Below are positions 20,174-28,700 of a stretch of DNA of 64,000 nucleotides, piece after piece. Numbering within the stretch: the first letter of the stretch is position 1; every line of letters starts with the position of its first letter. Source of the stretch: Eutreptiella sp. 'Long Island Sound 2002' (Eukaryota; Euglenozoa; Euglenophyceae; Eutreptiales; Eutreptiaceae). The stretch is taken from assembly GCA_964036045.1 (NCBI GenBank), contig OZ038386.1, forward strand, positions 19,554,225 to 19,618,224, written 5' to 3'. The notes beneath the pieces are model-generated. The model saw nothing but the letters and a program-made list of their open reading frames with translations. It was not told the origin of the DNA and did no database searches. The position numbers were made by a program, and so were the translations under genes.

Positions 20174-22099
20174 CTGCAGCAGACGGGGCAGCGGTTGTGT
20201 CTCCCGAACAGGCAGACACAGGGATGCGGGAGGAGACAGGAAGGGGGGGCGGGGGGAGGGGGGGGTGACGAACAGGGCGGTCCTTAAGAGGCAAAAAAAA
20301 GTGTTCCTGAACGGCAGTTTGGCGGTTGGTGGCGGTTGGCGGTTGGCGGGTGCTGGTCCCTTGGGGCGGTCCCTAAGGGCGGTCCTTAACAAAAAAAAAT
20401 CTAGTTCCATCAGTACCCCCCTCGTGACGAATGGATTGATGGCCGTCTGAAGCTGGCGGCGCCTATTGGCCTCTTGCCAATGGGAACGCTTCCTGGGCAC
20501 CGCAGGGGAAGGGGGATTATCTTTGGGGTAATTAGCACCGCGTTAACTTTCCTCACTTTGGGCGAAGAAAGTCGCTCAAACGGGCACAATGGCGAGGCAC
20601 AATACTCCAAACAGACAAAAATGTTTCCACTCCCCATTCAAAAGTCCGGTTCACAAAGGGTACCATTTCCCCTGTTCCACGATAATTACCCAAATTGCGT
20701 GCCGCAGGATTAGCGTTCCCACTCCCCCCCTGTCCTTTCCCTGAACCCTTTCCCTCCGCAGGTGGCGGTGCCCATTGGCCTCTCCCCCCCTCGTGCACTT
20801 GCTCTCCCGGTCTGACCTATCCCTAACCCCTACACTCCCTTCCTTTCCCTCGGTGGGTGCTGCCAAACGGGGGGGGGGGGGTTCCGGACTTCCAACAGCC
20901 CCAATCAATTTTTCCTTCAATAAACTCCATGTGTTTCCACTACAAAAATACTCTGGGCCCAGGCGGGGGGGGGGGGGGGCTGGATCTGCGGGACTAGCAC
21001 CTGCACTGGTATGGCCTGCCCATCTGACTCAGGGCCGCCCACCCCACAGTAGACCACCAGCGTCGTGGGGGGAGTGGGCACTGGGCATTCACTTTTTCTC
21101 GGCGGGCTCACTCGGTCGGTCAATTGCCAACGGCTACGACTTAACGGCTGCACCCGACCTCGTCACCTGAGGCTTGTGCCAGGCCAGGGCCCTCCGCAGC
21201 CGCAGCAACGCCGGAAGGGAGACCCAAGCAGGCGGCCTCCCCAGTGGCTGAGCGCTATGACCCCAACGTCATGGGTCCCCGCCCTGCCCAACCCACTGGA
21301 CGTACCACGAACTACCCTCCGCCACTTACGCCTCACCCTCCCGGCGGCGTGCCACAGGAATTCTGCCAAAGGGCGGACTTAGGTGCACACCGATGGTGAA
21401 CAATGAGGAACAACCAACTTGGGCCCCAGCGGCGCCCGGAAAACTTTTTGGGCCTCCCGAGGCACACAAATCACCCCCCCCCCCCCCGGCGCACACATAC
21501 GTAACACCCGGAAGTACCAACCGGCATACTTCTTCGGCCTTTCTGGAGCGAGCACCCCCCATTTCCCCCATCCCCCCCCCATTTGTGGTGAATGCTGAAA
21601 GGAGGTCTTACCCCCCAAATCGTGCAGACTCGAAATGCTGAGAATGAAACAGGGGAACGCTAAATGACTTTCTGGAGCGAGCACCCCCCATTTCCCCCAT
21701 CCCCCCCCCATTTGTGGTGAATGCTGAAAGGAGGTCTTACCCCCCAAATCGTGCAGACTCGAAATGCTGAGAATGAAACAGGGGAACGCTAAATGAAACA
21801 GGGGAATGCTCAGGATGAAACAGGATGCTCTCACTCGGTCCTGGGGCGGGGGGCGGGGGGGGGCTGTTCAGTCCACTTCCGGACCCCAACCCCTGCAGCG
21901 CAGGCCCCTGCAATTACCCGGAGGAGAAACGTGCTGTGAGCCCCGTGTCAACGGGAACGGTTCACTTTTTGGGGGCACTGCCTCTTGGCCCGGGGGGCGG
22001 TCCTTAAGTGCTGTCCTTTGTTCCCAAACAAACCCCAGCCTATGGACAATCGCCCGCGCCCTCACCCCCACAGCGCCTCTGCCCGAACAACAGCCATAC
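20174..22099 (-). other. intron 3 of the giant gene
   Basis: Donor ATTGATG|GTATGG at 22100/22099 and acceptor CTGCAG|G at 20174/20173, both phase 1. It contains a perfect 129-bp tandem duplication (21539-21796), poly-G runs at 20869 and 20965, the only long C run (21474-21487), and GGGCGGTCCTTAA motifs at about 20275, 20377 and 21995. The donor call is less certain than those of introns 1 and 2. Confidence 0.5.
21539..21796. repeat. perfect 129-bp tandem duplication
   Basis: Bases 21539-21667 and 21668-21796 are identical by eye, including a nine-C run. A shorter AAATGAAACAGGGGAA string continues the pattern just after. Identity implies a very recent duplication or an assembly artefact. Confidence 0.85.
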
Positions 22100-22411
22100 C
22101 ATCAATCACAGACGTCAGGGCTGCAGGATCCTGCACAACGGCCTGCTGCTGCCGGTGCACAGGCGTCAGGGGGGCCGGTCCTGCCTCCAGCAACGCCTGC
22201 TGGGGCGGGGGCTTGCGGCGCTGACGGGCACGCGGGGTCATTACAGGGGTGGTGGACGCGGCTGCGGCATCGCGAGCGGACTGGGTCGGGCTCAGGGCGG
22301 CGGGCGCGGCCGCGGGTGCGGGCGGAGTGCCGGCCGCCCACATCTCGGGCAGGTCCAGGGTCTTGGAGAGGGCGGTGGAGAGCCGCACATCGCCATCCGC
22401 AGTGGGGTCGT
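22100..22411 (-). CDS. tail exon C of the giant gene
   Basis: The acceptor CGTTCTCGTCACAG|ACGACCCC is at 22412/22411. The proposed donor ATTGATG|GTATGG is at 22100/22099. Length is 312 bases, a multiple of three with phase 1 at both ends. It begins DDPTADGDVRLSTALSKTL, closely matching exon B (DDPLDIGEVQLSTALSETL) and the last part of the giant exon (DETDIVADVQLSAALSQTL). The remainder is Pro/Ala/Arg/Gln-rich with an RARQRRK basic patch where exon B has QRMRRAANT. It lacks the NPL motif. Because it is symmetric it can be skipped without changing the frame. Confidence 0.7.
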
Positions 22412-23490
22412 CTGTGACGAGAACGTGCAGGAGGGAGGGCAGCGCCCACACAGCGCTGACAACAGATCGGCGCGTACGGCCTCGAGCAACACTGAGCAAC
22501 ACGTTGTCTTTTGCAGGCGTCGGTGCCCTGCGGTTGTTGTCCAATTGGGTGCGAGTGGAAGTATGACCACCCTGAACACCAGCCACCACCGGGGAAGGAT
22601 GTGTCCACAAGGCAAAACCAGCAGATTCGGACAGCAATCTGGCATTTTCAGTGTGAAATATCGTTTGTTTTGACTCACTATCTGAATTTTTGGGGTAGGT
22701 ATCTGAACAGTCCTGTATATGGGAACACAGTAGTTACCACGGTCACCTTGGCCATACTGCACATTAAACCCCATCCCGGAGGGGTGAGAATTTTGGGCAT
22801 AGTTTGGAGTGGCGAAATTTGGTGCGGTGAAAAGTTGGCACAAATTCTCAAATTCAATGGCAAAATTTGGGACAACATTTCCAGATCATGGCATAAGAAC
22901 AAGCATACACACCAAATTCTTCCAGGGAAACTGTGTCTGGGAATTAAGCCAGGGGGCTCAGGTTCCACAGTGCAGTACGTCAACAACTCAACTACCACCA
23001 GAGCCTCCTACTGTTCAGTAAAACAGGATTCCTACCTGGAACATGATGTGGTCCTGAACAACATGTGGTGCTGATATTACCTGACCACCATGAAACCTTA
23101 ACAAACGGCTTCGATCCTTAAATACCACGGCGAAATTCAGCACAATTTTGTTGTGCCAAATTTCTCCATTCCAAATTATGCCATTCCAAATTTTCACCCC
23201 TCCGGTAGGTCAGCAGGGCCCCTCAGGTCAAGGGGCAGGGGGGGCGCTGACTGCACACTGCAGGTGCAGCCAAGAATCCTTCCTCTACAAAACAGAAACA
23301 CTGGAACCTGACGTAATGGTGGCATGCCAGTCCAACAGATGGCCACCTAAGGTATTTCTATATTTCCCCCACCATGAAATCTGGGTCCGCGGGGGGGGGG
23401 GGGGGGAGGGGTACTCCCACTCCTCCTATGGTGGTCAGCCATTCTAATACATCCCTGTCAACCCCCCCGTCGTATTGCACCTCTGCACAC
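22412..23490 (-). other. intron 2 of the giant gene
   Basis: Donor GACGCAG|GTGTGC at 23491/23490 and acceptor TCGTCACAG|AC at 22412/22411. The first 100 bases match the start of intron 1 (GATGTATTAGAATGGC against GAAGTATTAGGATGGC). It carries a MITE-like inverted-repeat element at 22776-23205. Confidence 0.65.
22776..23205. mobile_element. MITE-like element with long imperfect terminal inverted repeats
   Basis: The left end CCGGAGGGGTGAGAATTTTG continues with GGAGTGGCGAAATTTGG. The right end, read on the minus strand, is CCGGAGGGGTGAAAATTTGG followed by GGAATGGAGAAATTTGGCAC. About 65 bases of imperfect inverted repeat enclose about 300 bases. No target-site duplication or coding sequence was found, so the class is open. 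Confidence 0.5.
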
Positions 23491-25755
23491 CTGCGTCCCG
23501 ACCAGGCACAGAACTGCGGCTTGAGCGCCGGGGCTGCGGCCGCAGCGAGACTACTATGTCCAGCGGGTTGACCGCGGGGCCTGAGCCGGAGCGGCGGAGA
23601 GGGTTCACGGCGGGCGGTGGTGGCGGCACCGCTGCGCCTTCCGGGTGCGGGACGGGCTGGGGCGGCCGGGCCCCCGGCAGCTTTGCGATGCGGTGCGCGG
23701 CCCGCACGGTGTTCGCGGCGCGTCGCATGCGCTGCGGCACGCGCGTCTCCAAGGGGTCCGGAAGGGACAGCGTCTCGGAGAGGGCGGTGGACAGCTGAAC
23801 CTCGCCGATGTCGAGGGGGTCGTCTGTGCGGAGGGCGAGAGAGCGACAGCAGAGCACGTGCATCCCAGTGCCAGGAGCTTGCGCAGAAGGGGAAGAGGAA
23901 GAAGGGGGGCACAGTGTCACATTGCAGCGCAAGGGAAGGGCATATACCGCCCCACCCCCGAGGGATGTTTTAGAAGAGAGGGGGGGGGGGGGGGGGCAAA
24001 GGTTTGTGTACCAAAAATAGCCCGACAATATTTTCCCAATGGTAAATTTAGTCTTTTCCCACTATGGCCGCTCTGGTCTGGAGGAAAGGGGGGTCCAGGG
24101 GGGGTACTCCCGCCTCCTCCTACGGTGTACGGCCATTCTGGTACTTCCCTACGCGGGGAGGAGGAGTGGCCTCAACCCCGCAGGTGACCGGAGTGTCTCG
24201 GCAGTGAGTGTGTAACCGACGGTGGTGGCAGGGGACTGGGGCGGCCTTTTACTAGCAGCCCAACAAACCAGACCAACAACATTGGAAATAAATAAAATGA
24301 CAGCGGCGCTCTGCCCGGCTTTGGCGCTATTATGGCCGTTGGTGTTGGGCAGGGCGGTCATTAACGCAACAATGAGAAAACCAACTGCCGGCCTCCGGTA
24401 TCCTCGGACCTCAGCACAGGGCCAGCCGACCAGTAACTGCTGGCGGCCGTCGGCCCACCGGCGTCGTTTTTTTTTTCTGTTACGAGTAACTGCCGTCGGT
24501 TACGCAGCAACCGCCGTCGGTTCACCGAATCCTGCCACCCCAGGCGGTCCTCAGCAGGAAAGAAACGAAGAAAAGTATTTCGTTCCCAAACGCCAGGCAG
24601 CATCGTTTGCGGTATACATTCCAAAACAAGATTGTTGGTCCTCAATCTCTGAAGCCGGGGGCCGAGTCTCACGCGCCTGTCGCGGCCTTCGTCTGCCTCT
24701 TGTCCCCGCAACCCGGACCCGGAACCCGAGACCAGCCGCGTGTCGCACTGGGTTTGTGTGGGGTCGATCAGACAAAGCCAGACAACCCCCGAGTGCCGTC
24801 ACTGCCCTGCGAATGCCGCTCCTGGCGCTCTATGTCCGACTCACCCAACACAAATGCTGAGAAGGGAGGGACGGGTGGGTGGGGTACGGTTGGAAGGCGG
24901 TGGATGGGGCGGGGTGTTCCATAAGGCCAGTTGGCCCCGCGTCGCACGGCCAGTGCCGTGTCTTCGGTGTCCGCTGCTTGTTTCTTGCTGATCGAGGCCG
25001 TGTGGGGGCGGGAGCAGGCCTGTCCGTAATGCCCAAAACAACAAAACCGCCGACCTCCGGTACACTCGGGTCCAACTGTGCTATCGGCTGTCGGTTACCG
25101 GCCAACCGGCGTCGGTTGAGCTCCAACTGCCGTCGGTAACCGCAATCCTGCCACCCAAGACCACAGGCTGTAGTTTGCTAACCAAAAAAAGGGGGCATCT
25201 CAGTCCGAAAGGGACGCCGGGGGGGGGGGGGGTTGGATGCAGGATGCGATGGGGAGTGCACTTTTGTGGATGAAACAAGAATTTTGGCCCCATTCGTCGT
25301 GGTTGCCGCCCTTTGCCCCCCTGGCGTCCACTCCCCCGCCAGCGCTGACAGGCACACTCAGTCGACTGTGAAGTCTGGAGGGTGCTCTCCACCGCATTGG
25401 ATTTGGGAGTCGCACCATAGGGCCCAGGGGGTCCACCAGGGGAGGCACATCAGGAATGTGTTAGAAGAGGGGGGGGGGGGGGGTGGCAAAAGTGTGTGCA
25501 CCAAAAATGGCCCGACCAGATTTCCCAATGGCACATTTCGTTTTTTCCCACGATGGTCACTTTGGTCTCCACATCGGGGGGGGGGGGGTCAGCCCCCCTG
25601 TGTGACATTCCGTCCGGTCGCTGTTTCTTTACGGGGCCCTGGACGGTCACCCGTTCTTCCCTTCGCATGTTGCGCCGGGTCGCTGCTTTCTGTCGGCCGC
25701 TGCGGGGTCAGCCCCCCCTCCTTCTGCGGTGTACGGCCATCCTAATACTTCCCTC
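23393..25755. repeat. three copies of an intron-start repeat block
   Basis: Minus-strand motif AGGGAAGTATTAGGATGGCC followed by GTACACCGCAGAAGGAGG lies at about 25700-25755, 60 bases after the exon A donor. Variants occur at about 24105-24155 and, 50 bases after the exon B donor, at about 23410-23455. Poly-G plus CACCAAAAAT units accompany the first two (25469-25510 and 23980-24020). The arrangement suggests exon and flanking intron were duplicated together. Confidence 0.65.
23491..23823 (-). CDS. tail exon B of the giant gene
   Basis: The acceptor CTCTCTCGCCCTCCGCACAG|ACGACC is at 23824/23823. The donor GACGCAG|GTGTGC is at 23491/23490. Length is 333 bases (111 codons) with phase 1 at both ends. 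The encoded unit reads DDPLDIGEVQLSTALSETL, LSLPDP, QRMRRAANT, a Pro-rich middle, two NPL motifs (VNPLRRSG, VNPLDIVV) and PGRDAG. In that order it parallels the end of the giant exon: DVQLSAALSQTLSLPEPW, QRMRRAMNA, NPLSGPGG, NPLEIKL, PAADAG. The G ending the giant exon plus AC here makes an Asp codon, so the join is in frame. Confidence 0.8.
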
Positions 25756-25783
25756 ACATCCTCAAGGCAACCCCTGCACACAC
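23824..25783 (-). other. intron 1 of the giant gene
   Basis: Donor GATGCAG|GTGTGTGCAG at 25784/25783 and acceptor at 23824/23823. If retained, translation would run 45 further residues and stop at 25647. It contains two copies of a block (25450-25755 and 23960-24160) with a poly-G run, CACCAAAAATGGCCCGA and ACGGTGTACGGCCATYCT. It also holds CCGTCGGTTAACCG-like repeats at about 24480-24560 and 25080-25165. Confidence 0.7.
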
Positions 25784-28700
25784 CTGCATCCGCAGCGGGC
25801 ACAGGCCCCGGTTCCTCGCGAGGTACGTGCCGGATCCGCGACCGCGACGTGAGCTTGATCTCCAGCGGGTTGCCCTCCGGGCCCCCAGGGCCACTGAGCG
25901 GATTCTCGGTGCTGGTCCTCGCCGGACCGGGGTCTACCGCGGCCGCGGCTTCGCGAACTCCGCGGGGCTGCACCGGCGACGCCTGGGTCCGCTGCGTCGC
26001 GGCGTTCATGGCGCGGCGCATGCGCTGCTGCATGGGCGTCTCCTTGGGGCGGGCACCGCGCGCACGGCGCGGCACCCCGACCCCCGGGGGCGGCGCCAGC
26101 GGCGGCGGCGGCGGGAGCGCGGCCGACGGTGAGAGCACGCCCGTCGACCGCGGCAAGTCGCGCGGCTTGCGCGGCTCCGGTATCGGCATGTCGGGGTCCT
26201 CCGGCCGCACCGGCCGCTGCGGCGTGCGGGGCGCGGCCCCGGCGGTGGGCGGCGCCGCGCCCGCGCTGGCCCTCGGGCTCCAGGGCTCGGGCAGGGACAG
26301 GGTCTGGGACAGCGCGGCCGACAGCTGGACGTCGGCGACGATGTCCGTCTCGTCCAGCGGCACCGAGCGCGGCCGCGACGCCGGGCGCGAGCCGGCGATG
26401 GGCGTCCCGTCGCGGCTGTACAGGGGCCGCTGCGCGGACGGCGGCTCGCGCGACTCGCGGCTCGCGGCCCCCGACGACCCGGGGCGCTGCCGCCGGAGCG
26501 CGATCGCACCGGCGTCGGGCCGCTCGAGGGCCGGTGACATGCGGTCCAGGAAGTTGCGGGAGTCGAACATGGTGCTGCGCTGGGGCGGCCCGATATCCGG
26601 ATCGCCGGCCAGGTTCAGGCTGAGGTTGTCCCAGTCGATCGCGCTGTCGCTGCGAGGGAGGCTCGGGGTGTCCGCCGTGGGGCTCGGGAGCCAGCCCGGC
26701 TTGTGCAGCCAGGACTGCTTCTGCTCCAGCGGGTTGACGGGCGGCATGACGGGCGCCGCCGTGCGCTGGAACGGGTTGGGGTGGACCTTCGGGGACCGCG
26801 GCGTGGGCGTGAGCGGCTTCGCGGGCGTCGCGTGCGCGTCGCCCTGCCGCCACGGCCGGTTCGGCGCGCCGCTGGGGGGCGGCGCCTCGGCGGCGGCCGC
26901 CCCGCGGGCCTTCTCCATCTCCACAAACCGGGAGACGCGCTGGCGGCGCGCGCCGCGCCTGGAGCCTTGGGTCACGTACATGCTGGCGGTCTTCCACCGC
27001 GCGTCCGCCCCCTGCGGCACGACAACGGGGGGACGGCCACCGGGGCTGCCCGGCAGACTGCCGGTAGGGGTGCCTCGGACGGGGAAGCGGCCCGGCTTGG
27101 TTGGGGTGCCAGGGAACTGGCCGGGCTTGACTGGGGTGCCAGGGAAGCTGCCCGAGACTTGGCCCGGCTTGACTGGGGTGCCGGGGAAGCTGCCGGGGAA
27201 GCCGCCAAGGCTGGCCAGGGGATCCGGTTTCGCCGGACTGAAGGGGCGGTTGAAGAGGAGGTCAGGGTCCTCCCAGAGGTCTGGGAACTCGAGATCGAAG
27301 TCGCCCTCGTCGCTCTCGATCAGCTTCTTCGGCTTCTCGACCGGATCAAACACGAAGGGGGTCCCTATGGGCTGAGGAAGCTCCGGGAAGAGCAGCTCCG
27401 GGTCGAGCTCCTTGGGCTCGGGCTCCTTGTTGAGGGACTCCAGCGGGTTCATCGTCGGGACCATGACGCCGCCCATGGGGTCCATCCAGACAATGTCGGC
27501 CTGCTCCCGCTCCCGGCGCTTGGCCCGGAGCCGCCGGACGTAGCACGCGAAGCATACGAAGAGGCAGCAGCAGACAAGCCCCGCAAGGATCGGGATGCTG
27601 AAGGCCGGGTTTGACGCCATGAACTGCGCTGCGCCTGCCAGGAAGCCGCCGTCGGCAGCAACAACCGGGGACGGCGACGGCGAGGGCACGGTGGGGCTGG
27701 GCGCGGGGCTGGGCGAGGGGCCCTCGGTCACGTTGAAGAGGGCCACCCGCACCCACTTCAGCGGGTTGTTCCACCGCGCGAAGTTGTAGCACAGGGCCCA
27801 CTGGCCCGGCATGAGCGCGCGCGACACGTTGCGCTCAAAGACGGTGAAGTTGGAGAAGCGCTCTGCGGAGGGCATGCGGGGTGCGACTGGGGCGTTGATC
27901 TCGACGTTCGCGGGGCAGTCCCCGGGGCTGAGCTGGAACTCATCGTCAGGCGACAGCATGAACCCGGTCACCCGCAGCGTGAACTTCTCCCCGGTCACGG
28001 GTACGTACGGCTGCCCGGTCGCGATGTCGAGCACCTCCGCGGCCAGCGGCCCGGTGATGATGATGGGCTGCGGCAGCGCCTGGAGCTCGCCGCCCTGGGT
28101 GTAGCAGAAGGTGTAGGCGCCCTCGACGGGAGGGGCGAGCACTGGCAGATCCCTCACACTACAGGGGGACGTGGCGGCCGCGCCAAAGGGGACGGGGATG
28201 GCCGTGCCGGCGGCGAGCGCGGCCGCACAGAGCCCCTTCGAGGGCTGGAATCGGCCGTTAAGGTTGGGGTTGCGGAACGTGCCGAACGGCTCCAGCCGCG
28301 CCGGGCCGGTGTCGGGGCACGCCTGCGGCTCTGGGGCGCCGGTGGGCGTCGGGGTGGGCGTCGGGGTGGGCGTCGGGGTGGGCGCGGGCGTGACCGCGAC
28401 CACCTGCGGGCTGCCGGTGGCCGTGGGGGTGTGCGTGGCCGTCCGGGTCTGGGACGGCCCCTCACGGCGCTGCGGGGCAATGCCGCGGCGCTGTGGCGCG
28501 GTGCCGCCGGTGGTGCCGACGGTGCCGGGCGCATTGCCGCCGGGGATGAGCGCCATGAAGTACGTGTCCGAGGAGGTGAGGAGGAAGGAGGAGTACACGG
28601 CCCCGAACGTCATCAGGAACTGCTCCGCCGCGATGGGCAGCGCAGGGTCCGTGGTGTAGGCGAACACCTCGTTGAGGGTGGCGGTGGCTGTCGCCTGCGG

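Noticed and set aside
25647-25783. Final 45 codons of the giant open frame as the natural C-terminus
   Set aside because: They follow a strong donor, are not shared with the other tail units, and match the start of intron 2. Kept only as an intron-retention possibility.
25729-27375. Plus-strand 548-codon frame opposite the cytoplasmic tail
   Set aside because: Antisense shadow in GC-rich sequence. The minus frame has the membrane helix, motifs and splice sites.
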